Positions 11,355-23,238 of a stretch of DNA of 64,000 nucleotides are shown piece by piece. This stretch comes from Solen grandis. Its lineage: Eukaryota > Mollusca > Bivalvia > Adapedonta > Solenidae. How positions within the stretch are numbered: the stretch's first letter is position 1; every line of letters begins with the position of its first letter. The notes under the pieces were generated by a model. The model was not told the origin of the DNA. It searched no databases and saw nothing but the letters and a program-made list of their open reading frames with translations. The position numbers and the translations under genes are program-made. The stretch is taken from the NCBI GenBank assembly GCA_021229015.1, contig CM037794.1, positions 43,599,774-43,663,773 on the forward strand. The letters are read 5' to 3'.

Positions 11355-11395
11355 AAATATGATTCTGGAGTCTGATGTTTGATGAGACGATTTTA

Positions 11396-11401
11396 AATAA
11401 A
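11396..11401 (+). terminator. Polyadenylation signal AATAAA for the SAMHD1-like gene
   Basis: AATAAA sits 41 bases past the stop codon. Several more AATAAA and AAATAA matches follow in the AT-rich repeat at 11400-11570, so the true cleavage site cannot be fixed by eye. Confidence 0.6.
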
Positions 11402-11434
11402 GATAAATTTCATCAAGTTTTACAGGTTATCTAA

Positions 11435-11575
11435 AACTTAGCAAAATAAGAAAATAATATGAAAAAAATAGCAAAATAAAAACCTTGCAAAATAAGATTA
11501 TAATATAAAAATCAGCAAAATAAAAACTTTGCAAAATAAAATTATAATATGAAAACAAAACAGCAAAATTAAAAT
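11435..11575. repeat. Short tandem repeat, unit about 60 bp
   Basis: AGCAAAATAAAAAC(C/T)TTGC followed by AAAATAA.ATTATAATAT is repeated about 2.5 times directly after the SAMHD1-like gene. Confidence 0.65.
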
Positions 11576-13522
11576 GATGTTTTATTATCATTATTAAGAT
11601 ATTGTAAAGTATTACTGTATATTTTATTCTTGTGTTTGATTTTAATTTTAATAAAATAAAAATACATGTATTTATAATTTACTCGGGGACTTTTAAAAAA
11701 ACGGCTCATGTATAAAACTTATATTTTTTTCGTCATTTTTTTACATACATTCTTAGTTATAAAATGGATTTGGGCCATACAACATGAACCAATATTATCC
11801 TGAAATAGGTCTCAAGTCATTTTAAATGATCTTAAAACTCTTGATAATCAAGATATGAAATATTCGACATTTTTTTCAGGGTGAGTCGTTTTTGAAAGTC
11901 GTTGAGTACAAAATCATAGTGTAGTTCTTTTAAATCAAAACACTTTCTATTGTATCTTTTTATTTCACAAAAATTGTATCGTTAGGGCTATAATCGATAT
12001 ATTTAAAAACATATTTATCTCTGTAATCATTGTATGCAAAAATATGAGAGTTACATAATTTTCCTAATGACAACATGAAAAAAGTCTTATAAAATGTTCA
12101 TGATGCAATACTGTCATAAGCGGTCAGTCAAGGAAACACGAGAAAGTGAACGTTTATCAGAAGTGACCGCTAATTTGAGGTAAAACACACAAAGTTATGT
12201 TCAACTGGCCGCTTACTACAGATTAGCTACTAAATATAATTTCAGCTGTTTTTTTCCATGGACCAATATTGCACAACTCTTATTATACAGTCGAAGTACT
12301 TAGAAAATTTTGTTTTATGTTTACTTATGTGATAAACTGAAAATAAGTTTTTTCCCCTCCGAAATCTAAAGTATTTCTTAACTAGAAAATGCATATGTTG
12401 TACCAAATATATGTTGATAAAAATAGGAATTGTCGTGAAATCGGCCATTAAAAGTTGCAAAAACGATGCTGGCAGAAATATTTTTACTGATTTCTCTCCC
12501 TTCGTTGTGACGTCACTGATAGAGCAAAATCTGCCAGCACTGTATATTGTATGGGGACCAACTTATGGATAACCAAAGTGTGCTTTGGTTTCTGGTAGTA
12601 CATAAGAGGGTAAATCATCCATAAGTTGAGCGGAAAATTGTCTAATTTCGAATTGTTTGTGTTAAACTACATTTGAAAAAAAAAATCGTAAATATATTCG
12701 AACTTTCTATATTTCCTCGATAGTTATCATTTCATTTCTTTTCATTTGGTGGTGCTGTCTTCTTCGAGAAAGTCTTGTTGTCGTTGGTTAGGGCGTGTCA
12801 AGCAACGAACATGTTAATGGACAAAAATGTCCTGAATCAGGCTAAACACTCCAAAGGATAAGTTGAATAATCTTTCTGACGAAAATGTGATAGACCACAG
12901 ACATTTGAATGACACTAACAATATAGATTTAGGAAACTTATTTTGGAGGAATATATTTATTAAATCCAAAATTTTATATCATTTTTTAAAATATATATGT
13001 ATTGCATCCTCTTTGATATATGATACATGTTTTTGTTTTTTAATTACAGATATGTGCAAAATTGTAATAAATTGTTATTTTAATTGTATATTACAGTTCT
13101 TTGGTGATTCAAAATGATTGATATTGACAGTTATGAGGAAAGTCTAGAATATAGAGTTGTTAAAATATGCATGTTATAAATTAATAAAATCCCCATCTTA
13201 TGTGGGTAAATTGTTCAACACGGGGAAAGTGTATCCAATTTTTATAAAAATGATTTCAAATAAAATCAGTATACAAACGTATGTACTACATAGAGAAAGC
13301 GTGTATCGAGCTTATTGATCAATTTAACGTTTATCTTTTTTTGTATTTTACATAGATTGTTTAAATGAAATGTCCTTTATTACAGCCCCAGGACTAAAAC
13401 TTATACGAGTAAACATTTTTAATAGATGTTAGTAACTGTCATCTTAAAATACCTTAATTTTATCTGTGATAAGAAATTATTTTTCTGTATTAAAATGTTG
13501 TATAAATCCTACTATATATGCA
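11576..13522. other. Mostly featureless non-coding stretch
   Basis: Besides the MITE remnant near 12.1 kb, a short inverted repeat TGCTGGCAGA/TCTGCCAGCA (about 12468 and 12528) brackets an 80-bp segment with TGACGTCA. It could be a very small fold-back element. No exon was recognised. Confidence 0.45.
12110..12230. mobile_element. Degenerate copy of the AGCGG-type MITE
   Basis: ATAAGCGGTCAGTCAAGGAA, AAGTGACCGCTAAT and ACTGGCCGCTTACTACAG match the motifs and spacing of the element at 8615-8795 in inverted order. It is diverged. Confidence 0.5.
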
Positions 13523-13686
13523 ATTGAGGTAAAGACACTGTAATGGTTCCGCTACATTTCGGACCGCAGGGCCTTTTACGGAGATAACCATGGTTTCCTA
13601 ATGTTTCATTAGGGTACCTTGGTTATCTTAGTAGTGGTTAAGTGGTCCAACACGTAGCGGAACCATTACAGGGACTTTACCTCAAT
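13523..13686. mobile_element. Fold-back MITE, 164 bp, ends ATTGAGGTAAAG
   Basis: The outer arms (ATTGAGGTAAAG.C.CTGTAA, then TGGTTCCGCTAC) pair over about 43 bp with few mismatches. The inner part pairs again (GATAACCA.GGT..CCTAATG), so almost the whole element is one hairpin. It is non-coding. Target duplication is not clear. Confidence 0.85.
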
Positions 13687-14900
13687 ATGATTAAGATAGT
13701 TTTCAATATGTTATTAGAATTACTGAAAGGTAAAATTGTTTTAAATGAATAGTAATTATATACTTTTGAATTCATAGGCGATTATAATAGTCATTGATTA
13801 CATATATACAAGATTATAAGAAAAATATAAAGTAATTATATTCGTAATAAAATGAAAATCAATGGAAATGAAGTATGCTTTCTATGAACGAGCGAAGGCA
13901 TAAATGCATCTGTTTCGGGAGTGAGCAAAAGTAAAACATTTAGAGAGGATTGGATTTATAAGATAAAAGAATATGAATCAAAAACAGACAATATAATTCT
14001 ATTGTTGTTTTAGGTTCTTAGGAAAGGGTAATTGTATTAAGGAATGAAAACACACATAAACTGTCACAAATGGGTCACCTAATAATCCAGAACTACGTTT
14101 ATTAATACTTCAAAGGTTTGCATTGTGTACTGATGTTCGGATATATTTTGTAGGTGAAAAACATGTTTTTGTTGAAGTTCTGTATGTAATGTTTGTTTTG
14201 AGAATAATTATTTGGTAGGAAACAGTTGAAAATGTATTCTAAAATCCTTTTGTACTATGGGACATTTTCATCCCTTTTTACATTATATAATTTAGCTGCA
14301 ATTCATGACACATGTTGCTTTCATTATTCAGTAATAACATTTGTTACGACTTCTTCATAGTTAGATGATTAACATTCGACTTAAAAGAAATATATTTCTC
14401 AACCGTTTCCACCATGTCAGTTTTTTCTTTTGAATTTCGTAAGTTCTCCGAGTTCCAAGTTAAACATACCGTAATGCATATATTTTGAGATGTTGACACT
14501 ATGAAGGCTTTTATTTATGTGACCTGTGTGCACAAAATTTGATTTTAAATTGTTAAAAGTTTGAGTGTCTGTCAATGAAGAATATCACATTATACTGTTG
14601 TTGGTTTTACTTCCGTACTTTGATGCGTACACATCAAATACCCAGTTAAAAATTAGAGACCTCATTACGTGCTAGGTTAAAACCAAAAAGAAGGAAGCTA
14701 TTTTGGATGGACAGTTGCCAGCCACTCATCAAATATTTTGAGGCTGGGGCTAGGCTGTACATAGGAAGGAAGGCCATTCCAAAGTCTGTTTGTCCGGATA
14801 AACTCTGTAGTTTTGGTGACATCCCTTTACAGATCCCCTACGTCTTCATGCTACATCTTATGAACGCGTATGTTTATTTCGAGATAAGTAATTAAAGTCT
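13687..14900. other. Featureless AT-rich stretch
   Basis: No gene, SINE or inverted repeat was recognised. A short GC-richer segment at 14700-14830 (GGCTGGGGCTAGGCTGTACA) is unexplained. Confidence 0.45.
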
Positions 14901-15154
14901 AACCAGCCCTTGTGTCCTAGTGGTAAGAGCGTCTGCCTCGGGTGCGGGAGGTCGCGGGTTCGATCCCCGGCCGCGACATACCAAAGTTGCACGACTGGTT
15001 TGCCCGGTGTCAGGATAATGTGACTGGGTGTGGTATCATGCCACATGTCTACGGTTTGATACTGCAGTGTGGCAGCACTATATTTGTCTCAAGTAGATAT
15101 CGTCTCCAAATGACTGAAATACTGTCGGTGGGACGTTAAACCCAACAAACAAAC
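14901..15154 (+). mobile_element. tRNA-derived SINE (family A) with target duplication
   Basis: The A box lies in TCCTAGTGGTAAGAGCG and the B box in GGGTTCGATCCCCGG. The body is CCCGGTGTCAGGATAATGTG and the tail ACTGTCGGTGGGACGTTAAA, then CAAACAAACAA. It is flanked by an 11-bp duplication with one mismatch (AATTAAAGTCT at 14890, AATTAATGTCT at 15155). Its tRNA head is the best preserved in the window. The middle body block (about 50 bp) found in other copies is missing. Confidence 0.9.
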
Positions 15155-15495
15155 AATTAATGTCTTACTTGATAGGTATGGTGAAATAAGTGTTAATTAT
15201 AAGCTTTAATTACCAACCTCATTATCTCAAAGCCACAAAGGTCCTAACTCATTAGGATTTAGTACCGTTTTTGCATAAGAACATTTAACAGAAATAACTT
15301 TTCTTTAAATAAAATGGTTGAATGAGATGTAAAACAAACTACTTTTGTCTCTAATGACTGTTTATTTAGAATATCAATTGTTACGGAAATCAATTAAAGA
15401 TATATCAACCGAAACAAAAATTTCAAAAAAATGCCTTTTTCTCGAAATACTGTGAAATGGAGTTGGGTACCTTCTTGCACTGACCCCTTCAATTG
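15155..15495. other. Stretch without recognisable features
   Basis: AT-rich sequence between a SINE and a minisatellite. No gene is seen. Confidence 0.45.
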
Positions 15496-15499
15496 ACAG

Positions 15500-15765
15500 A
15501 GCAGTCAAATGTACTGAGTAGCTAAATATACTGAGTAGCCAAATATAGCCAAATATACTGAGTAGCCAAATATAGACAAATATACTGAGTAGTCAAATAT
15601 ACCGAGTAGCCTAATGTACTGAGTAGCCAAATGTACCAAGAATGTACTGAGACAAATGAGAAAACAAATGTACTGAATAGAAAAATGTACAGAGAAGACA
15701 AATGTACTGGGTAGAAAAGCCAAATTATCGAAGAGACAAATGTAAAGAGTAGCCAAACTTACTGC
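15500..15765. repeat. Minisatellite, unit about 18 bp (TACTGAGTAGCCAAATG)
   Basis: About 14 units of TACTGAGTAGCCAAAT(A/G) with expansions and substitutions. On the - strand the unit length keeps one frame open (YSVYLAIFG-like peptide), which is a by-product of the period, not a gene. Confidence 0.85.
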
Positions 15766-15774
15766 TTAATGTGT

Positions 15775-15825
15775 TACGGGTATCAAACACAGGACCTCCC
15801 GCTCCCGACGCGGACGTTTTAACTA
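15775..15825 (-). mobile_element. tRNA-derived SINE head fragment
   Basis: On the - strand this contains CGGGAGCGGGAGGTCCTGTG and GATACCCGT, matching the head of the family A SINEs. The rest of the element is missing. Confidence 0.5.
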
Positions 15826-15829
15826 TTAG

Positions 15830-16611
15830 GATGATTATTGTAAATGTTTAAAAAATGTGTAAGTTAAATTATTAAAATTGAATAAAACACAATGTTTTCT
15901 CATTTCCTTTTTCCCTTGTTAATGTCTCTCGATCAATGTTTGTTATTTTTAACATCATTCATTTTCTTTCTTACTCTGAACATAATTTCTAATATCATAC
16001 GCAATTTTCAGCTCATTGAAATGAAATCCTGATATGGAAGTGTATTGATGAAATTTTATTAGAAAAAAATAAATCGCCAAAATATTATTTTTTCAGAAAC
16101 TAACAAAAGTTTCATCTTAATAAAATCGTGAAGGAGGTGGAGGCGTTAAGATTTCTCGTTATACGATATTCTAAACATACAACACAGGAAAATACCGCTG
16201 CACATTGAGGAGCGGGGATGTACCTGGGCTCCCTCAATTTTTTATGAAAATGATTGAGAAAATAATAGACTACAGATCAGTATTTTTTTATTTGAAAGTA
16301 CAACAGGAAAAACACAGAAGTATTGTAAAGGTTAACTATGAACATAGAATGACATAAAATGTTGGTCGATACACACTTCGACATACAAGATTCAATTGCA
16401 ATTCCCAGATGTTCTGTACACTGTAAACACTAGATTCCGTTTGGTTGTGTTTGAGAACAAAGCCTTTGTCCATCATATAAATTATGTAGTTAATATATGT
16501 ACAAAAAATGCTTATAATGGCTAACATAAGATAGTAAACAAATACATGCAATGATTTCCGTTATATTGAACCTTTGTGGCATATTTATTCAATATTGCTA
16601 AAACATCCAAA
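15830..16611. other. Featureless AT-rich stretch
   Basis: No exon or repeat was recognised. Confidence 0.4.
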
Positions 16612-16883
16612 CTTCGCTACTTTAACCACTGCCACCACACAAGTCACGTGATGATAATTGAAACCATGTGACCAACACTCGTAATTTCATAAATTAATGT
16701 TACTTGATCTTATTTAGTATTTTTCTCATAATCATGAATGCTATTTTCGTGAAATTTAACGAAACTGATATGATATATTCAAAATTAAAAGTCAAAAGTG
16801 ATAAAAGTAAATCCGGCCTATATCAGCCGAATCTACTTGTGGTGGCAGTGGTTGTCAACCACTACTGCGGTGGAGTTTGCCAA
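16612..16883 (+). repeat. Dispersed repeat, copy 1 (E-box containing)
   Basis: This about 270-bp block matches, in inverted orientation, the sequence at 39230-39775. Shared marks include AAGTCACGTGATGATA, GAAACCATGT.ACCAACACTC, AAATCCGGCCTA and CCGAATCTACTT. At the right end it has ACTACTGCGGTGGAGTTTG. It is probably a non-autonomous transposon. The CACGTG E-box is kept in both copies. Confidence 0.8.
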
Positions 16884-17299
16884 AACATACAAGTAGACAA
16901 AATCATTGAAGTGGTAAGATAAGTTCTTGTATTCCTTAATCAAATCTGAAAGTTTTTCTTTGTTTAATGTAGTCACTCTCAAAGTTGATCACAACGTTTA
17001 GAAACAATTTATTATATCTCGTTCTCAAATGAACTGATCTTTGCAGCTTTTCCTTGAATATTATAGTCAATACCAAAGTTAATCACCACATTTATAAACA
17101 AAGTTGTTATTTCTCGCGCCAAAAATGAATAGACCTATTTATCCCTCATATTACATTTGAGGTATTTGTGTATGTATCGCACGAAGGCGTTCATGTAGAA
17201 AGCCCCACTATTGCATTGATTTACTTGTAAAATAACGACACAAGTGACTCATACATGTACATTTTCGTAAATTCCATGCAAAAAGCAGTTTTGAGTTCA

Positions 17300-18590
17300 T
17301 CTATTTCCCCAGCTCATCTTAAATGTTGATGAAAAGGGTATCTCAATTGACCATACCCCAAACCACATGTCGTTGCTGATTCAGCATATTGTCCACAATC
17401 TGTAACCTCAGGCCGAGGCAAGACCGTCACTATTTTCGGAGGAGGAAGTGCAAGTGGTGTTGCCATCCCACCATTTTTCATTTTCCCTGGAAAAAGGATG
17501 CGCACAGACTTGCTTGAAGGTTCCCCCCCTGGAACTGATGGTACTGCTGTAAGTGAGACAGGGTGGTCAAACGGAGTTATTTGCCGTGAGTATTTGGAAA
17601 ATCACTTCCTGAAATTTATTCCTGGACGTCAAGAGAGCATGTTCTCCTACTTGTGGATGGACACAAATCTCATGTATCATTTGGTCTGACTCAATGGGCC
17701 AGAGAAAGGGAATTATTTTATTTATCCGGCCAGCTCACACTAGCCACGTGTTACAACCCATGGATGTTGCATGCTACGGTCCATTTGAGAAAGTATACAA
17801 TACATTATGTCACAAATTGATGAGAGAAACAGCTCAGTCCATATCTCGTGAATATATTTGCACACTGCATGTCAGGCATATTCAAAAGCTTAACAGCTGA
17901 AAATGTCCAGTCAGGTTTCAGGCGCACAGGGTGTACCCCCTAACCCAGATGCAGTACCTTCCATATACCTAAAGCCAGCTGAGATTTTTAGTGAAGATAT
18001 ACTGGCAGACTGCGTTTCCAAGTCAACTTCTGATGCCAGTCCCACCCATGCAGCATGTGACTGTCCTGATGAGCAAGATCCTGCTGTCAGTTTTGCAAAT
18101 TTATTGTTAGAGAAAGAGATTAAGTTGAAGAAAGAAAAAGGTGAAAGAAAACAATTGAAAGAAAGACTATGAGCAAGATAGTGTCCGGTAAGGAACTGTC
18201 ATATGATGTTGAAAGGTTGATGATAAAATCAGAGGCAAACCAGAATTGCAGGAAGAATGTGAAAAAGTCTGAATCAGGAAAGAAAGGAAAGCAAACTAGA
18301 AATAAGACAAAAGTTATAAGTAAAGAAAAAGCAGGGCCATCAGCAATTAATCTTGCTTCATCAGACACAGAAAGTGACACGGACTCAGATATTGACCCAG
18401 CTGAGCTTTGCTGCAAATGCAAAAAATTCCAACCTGCAGAGATACGATAGTGCACTTCACTCATCTTCACTAAATGGGCTCAGTGTGACAACTGTCAACA
18501 CTGGGTGCATCTGATTTATTGTACTCCAGTTAGGGTGGTGCGCAGAGGTGACACATTTTTCTGCCACCATTGTCTGCCAGAACAATAATT
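17300..18590 (+). pseudogene. pogo/Tigger-type DDE transposase relic with C-terminal PHD finger
   Basis: The DDE_1 transposase domain can be followed through several frames. NVDEKGI carries the first Asp (codon 17328-17330), then SGRGKTVTIFGGGSASG, GSPPGTDG and ETGWSNG. VDGHKSH carries the second Asp (17656-17658). HTSHVLQPMDVACYGPF carries the third (17763-17765). After a charged linker a C-rich end reads CCKCKKF...WAQCDNCQHWVH...FFCHHC, a PHD-finger pattern (Cys4-His-Cys3), ending TAA near 18588. Frame breaks occur near 17650 and 17712, and a TAG interrupts the finger at 18448. The N-terminal DNA-binding domain is not found, so the copy is 5'-truncated and dead. Confidence 0.82.
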
Positions 18591-18746
18591 AACAAAATAA
18601 AACACTGAACACGGAAAATTTAAATGTTTACCTTGTTTCCAGTTATTTCTTCATGTTGACATGTTAATTTTCACCTAACCTACAATTTTTGTGTATTTTA
18701 AAACTAAAGAATATAGTCGATTGGCCTTGCTTTCCATTTATGAAGA

Positions 18747-18887
18747 TGACGTCACGATCGAAGGACCTTAATCCAATATGGCGTCTGCCATGATACTTGC
18801 AGTTGTAAATCTCGATTGTTTACGTCTGTTAATGTGGATGAATGTGATTTAATGAGGATTAAGGAGGAAATTGATTGTTTTATTCAG
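18747..18887 (+). promoter_or_regulatory. Possible promoter and first exon (CRE, YY1-like site, splice donor)
   Basis: A perfect CRE palindrome TGACGTCA (18747-18754) is followed by AATATGGCG (18775-18783), which resembles the YY1 site common at start regions. A donor ATTCAG|GTATGT follows at 18888. A short upstream ORF starts at 18778 (24 codons). A second ATG at 18852 reads in frame to the donor. This looks like a transcription start and first exon, but no expression evidence is available. Confidence 0.35.
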
Positions 18888-19069
18888 GTATGTATTTGAT
18901 TTATTTAGTTTTTATTTCTTCTAAACATTTTTGTCTCTAAATCACTTAGGGTAACGAACGAAGTACCTCCGGTGTTAATAAGAAGTTAGGTAACTTTTTT
19001 CCATTTAAACCGTACATTATGTCGTTTCAATTTAGATTTTCATAAAATTGATCTTATTTTGTGTTAAAG

Positions 19070-19161
19070 TGATGGATAAAGAAATACAGGGACAAAAAAC
19101 ACCCCCTTGCCTGAGGAATCGCCCTAAAAATGTTCGGAATTCAAAAACACGTTTGGTCGGA
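19070..19161 (+). CDS. Possible start of an unknown protein, cut by the assembly gap
   Basis: An acceptor-like GTGTTAAAG precedes an ATG (19072) with purine at -3 and G at +4. The frame stays open into the Ns (start MDKEIQGQKTPPCLRNRPKN). The region after the gap (EDALTPFNHEN then TGA) may be in the same exon, but the gap length is unknown. No family recognised. Confidence 0.3.
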
Positions 19162-19261
19162 NNNNNNNNNNNNNNNNNNNNNNNNNNNNNNNNNNNNNNN
19201 NNNNNNNNNNNNNNNNNNNNNNNNNNNNNNNNNNNNNNNNNNNNNNNNNNNNNNNNNNNNN
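19162..19261. other. Assembly gap (100 N)
   Basis: Exactly 100 consecutive Ns, the conventional size for a gap of unknown length. Confidence 0.99.
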
Positions 19262-19509
19262 TCGAGGATGCCTTGACCCCTTTTAACCATGAGAACTGAT
19301 GTTTAGACTACAATATGTGTTAATAACAGGTAAATGCAGCTTTTAATGTTTTGATAATAATAGTGTATTCCAGAACTTGACAAGCCGGGTTCTAATAATG
19401 ATATTCAGCGGAAATCGATCTAGTTCTGCATACAACATGTAGCGGGGTGTACTTCTTTTCTTTTAGTGATTTTACGCAAAAAAAATATAATGTATTTCCT
19501 CAATACAGT

Positions 19510-20275
19510 CTAGATTAGTGTATCCCCATGTTTCACAGTTATATGTCTAGATGGGTGATATTGTGGCATCAAACAAGTGTAACTGTAGGTCAATAGGAAA
19601 TTCGAAGTTGTATATTCTGGGAAACAGAGCATGCATAGCCTTGTTTGCCTGTAATATCAAATTTTGTTTACATACTACCATGCTACCCGAGGATGAAAAT
19701 GTTAAACCCATATACTTATACTGTTTAACAACTTCAATTGGTATATTATTAATTTCAAAAGAATAAGTTTTTGGTTTATTGCTCCTAAAAACTTTGACTT
19801 TAGTTTTTGTTAGATTTATTTTAAGCTTCCTCTATTCACAGTGCTTATAAAAATTGTCTAAGCTTTTTTCTAAAATCATCTTCATTGTCACTTAGAATTA
19901 CTGTATCGTCCGCATAGATAAGACCAACAACTTTAGGAGTCGTAATGTATCGTCATCATTTGTTTCAAATATAATGCCATTACTATTTTCTGAAAGAAAT
20001 GATTCTACATCATTTAGATACGGAGAAAATAATATAGGGGAGAGATTCTCGCCTTGTCTAAAACCGCTTAAGCTGTTAAAGAATGGCGAGGTTTGTTCGT
20101 TATTAAAATCACATGTTTTTATATCGGAGTATATGTTGGTTATAACCTTAAATCTTTTACCCTGTATACCTATACTGAAGATTTTACTCCATAACGCTGA
20201 GCTCCAAACTAGATCACAGGCAGATGAAAAATCAATAAAACAACACAATAATTTCTTTCTCCTAGTCCTGATTTT
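19510..20275 (-). mobile_element. Non-LTR retrotransposon fragment (reverse transcriptase)
   Basis: On the - strand the frame gives CCFIDFSSACDLVW, then FRQGENLSPILFSPYLND. After a frame shift it gives LIYADDTVILS (about 19895-19930), and LRLKINLTKTKVKVF-like thumb sequence to about 19775. This is a reverse transcriptase palm and thumb. Only this part remains. It differs from the LINE at 3.8-6.1 kb, so it is a second family. Confidence 0.85.
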
Positions 20276-22430
20276 CTCTATAAGAAAAATAATTGTAAGG
20301 AAAATATTAAATAAGACAGGTGATATTATTTAACCAAAATTTTCTAAGTTAAAAAGGGACCATAATTCATATCAAATTCAGTCAAGAGTTATCTACCTTG
20401 GCTGTCTGATGCCCCTGAACATATTTATAAACTTTCAAGTCAGTACAATAAATGGTTATTGAGATATAAAGTTGATAGTTACTTGCATGCAAAACTTGAA
20501 CCAAAATCAGCAACGCCAACACCGACGCCGACGCAAAGGTGACTACAATAGCACTCATATTCTTGGAAAAGTCGAACTAAAATGGTCACATACGTTGAAA
20601 ATAACCTTAAAAAAGTAGGTATATAAAAGTCACATACCTGTCAGCAGAGCTGAGGTCCTGTTAGTGTCTTCAAGTGCTTTTGCAGTTAGAACTCGTGGAA
20701 CCAGCTAACTAATGGAAGAACTAAAAATAAGGGAAAATTGATTTTATAAACCATTTGTTATCTCTCACTAGACGAGTGACGGTTTGGTATTTAGTATAAT
20801 CCTAATATCGCCTAAGTTATTTGCACTTTGTAATTCACCTGACACATTTGCTTATGCAACCTAGCTTATGTAATGGATCGGTATAATCGATATTGTAAAA
20901 TGCCATGGTTTAAATGCCATGAATATGCCCCCTAGCGCCTTTGTTGAATATCAGCATGTTTTTGTCTCTCATATTCCTTCCATTCGAATCAATGTGCGAA
21001 TGACCTCCAGAAAAGCTTTCTATGTACAACTCATCTATCTAATATCACTTTATCTTCATTTTATGTTATTTTACTATGTTCTATTGTTCAACGATGTTTT
21101 TTTGTTTTATCTTTCTTTAATCTGGAAATATGTGCATATTCTGTGATTTTGAAATCATTGTTTATGGTATCAGAAGTCGTTTCATATAGAAAGTATAATT
21201 ATTCGAGATAAATATATTTTAACCAAGGGAGTACATAATGTACAGTAACCTTAAACGCCTCACTATCGATTTATTATACTGTTTTATACTGTACGTACAT
21301 GTCACAGGTGTTAAATATCTTTTAAGAATTTGCATATCGTGCTTTGCTACCGCCAAAAAGCTAATGCCCGAGGGAGAGCTGATTGGACTAACACCGCAAA
21401 CGCAATACTGGTATTTTACGTCAAATTGTTTCTTTATTATAATTATGTGTTATTCGGCGTGAGAAATGTCTATTTGTTTTTCGAATATTTGTCTGATAAA
21501 ATATACTTTTGGGTTGCATGAACGCTATGGAGATCCTAACCTATGGAATGTCTTTCTTTAACAATCAATCGACTGACGCCAAAATAAATAAAGCTAAATT
21601 AAATGATTGTATGTATGTAACCAGGTGTAAATTTGATGTGATTTGACCGTGTTTTATCCTTTCTTTCCTTTTCGGTAATTGTGTATTCTGTTGTCTGTCA
21701 CGTGACTTCAGGCCCCGGTTTGTTTGAAAAGGCGGTAATTCTTGGCAGTGAAGCCTTGTCATTGACTAAGGACGGACACATTCATTTGTATCGGTTTGTA
21801 TGGCTGAGAAATGTTGCTTTTTATAATTATTAAGCCCGGCATGGTTTATTTTATTCATATGATATCTCTAGTGTTCTCTATTTTATCTTTTAAGTAAAGT
21901 AACTAGTTTTCGCGGTAATTCGAAATGGTAGAATTTAATACTTCTTCAAGGGAAAATGGTATTAACATTTAAATCCAATTAATGGCAACCATTATTACTG
22001 TCACTTACCCTTACTTGAATGTTCACATATTAATATTTGCAGCATAACCTTCACGAGGGGAGAATTGACAGAATGACGAGATGTTTTCATTTGGTTCCAC
22101 AAACCGGTAAGAAGAATGTGTAGTGCTGTAATGTTATGTTATGTGATTTGTATTGTGCTGTATGATGTTTTTGTTGTTTTCAGGCTTAATTCTATTATTG
22201 TAAAGAGCCACTAGAATTGAGAATTAATTAATAGAATTTAAATATAAAATGTATGTCATTGTTAATAATTTATGATCTAATGTCCATTGTTTATTTAATA
22301 AAGTATTCCGTTATTTGCCATTCTATTCAGAATACCATTGTTATATTTGCAGAATGTGACTGACTATGATTGTCTTGAATATGGTTTTGAAGACACCTAT
22401 GCACAGATTGTTGGACATATGCTTATGATT
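20276..22430. other. Stretch without recognisable genes
   Basis: AT-rich sequence; no SINE, inverted repeat or exon was recognised. Short inversely related GGTAATTC motifs near 21735 and 21912 are not enough to call an element. Confidence 0.4.
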
Positions 22431-22435
22431 GTGAT

Positions 22436-22471
22436 ATAATATATATATAATTATATATATATATATATATA
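22436..22471. repeat. (TA)n microsatellite
   Basis: Interrupted TA run of about 35 bases next to the possible LTR remnant. Confidence 0.85.
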
Positions 22472-22479
22472 TGAAGTAT

Positions 22480-23090
22480 TGAAGACCCCGGAGTTGGACT
22501 TTATCTTTAAACCCTCACATCGGCGATGCCCACACCCTAGTGTCTTTTAACTATACTTTTAAAAAACCGTACATGGTTATAAATGGCGACCAACGTGTTT
22601 TGTGAGTTTTATGGACTGGATAGTGATTTGATACCCCAGTGATATAGTGATTTATTATGTAAGTTTGACTGAATTTATATATGAATTTACTAATTGAAAA
22701 AAAAAGTTCTTTGTATTTGATACCGGGCTAGTTTTTTGGTATTTTGGCTGACAATAGATTAAAGGTTTGTTAGTATTTTTGTCTAACAAGTAGATAGGTT
22801 TTTTGATAGAAGTCATAGTTCTTTGGATAAAATTAGGTATAGACTGTAGATTATTTTGTTGTAAATGTAGACGGAAAATTAACATTTTTTGTGGTATGGT
22901 TATTGGTTAAGATTGAGTATTACAGTATTTAGTCGGCTGTTTGTAGAGAAGTGTATTTTTTTCCTTAAGGAATAGGTACTAGTATTTTTTTGTATGGAAT
23001 AGAACTTTTGACCTTGACATTGACAATGACAGGACGTCATTTCAGGAAGAGGGGGAGTGTTTTAAAAAACCGTACATGGTTATATGTAAA
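22480..23090 (+). mobile_element. Possible remnant of a small LTR retrotransposon
   Basis: A 24-bp block TTTTAAAAAACCGTACATGG plus TTATA occurs at about 22557 and 23059. The first is followed by AATGGCGACC, which resembles a primer-binding site. The second is preceded by AGGAAGAGGGGGAG, a polypurine tract, and a TG start. The 480-bp interior has no coding capacity. LTR boundaries are not resolved. Confidence 0.3.
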
Positions 23091-23238
23091 TATTAAGAAT
23101 AAGAAATATCAGGTTAATTTTAGCACTCCTTAAACCTATAAAGAAAATTACCGATATGCACGATTTGCTTTAAATTTCTATCCAATTACTTTGAAGGGTG
23201 ATTTACACAAGAACTGAATACTTCAGTGTTTTCTCTCT

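Noticed and set aside
14904..14980. tRNA gene
   Set aside because: Same reasoning: a good B box, but it is the head of a SINE with flanking duplication.
15505..15756. - strand 83-codon ORF
   Set aside because: Encoded by an 18-bp tandem repeat; low-complexity.
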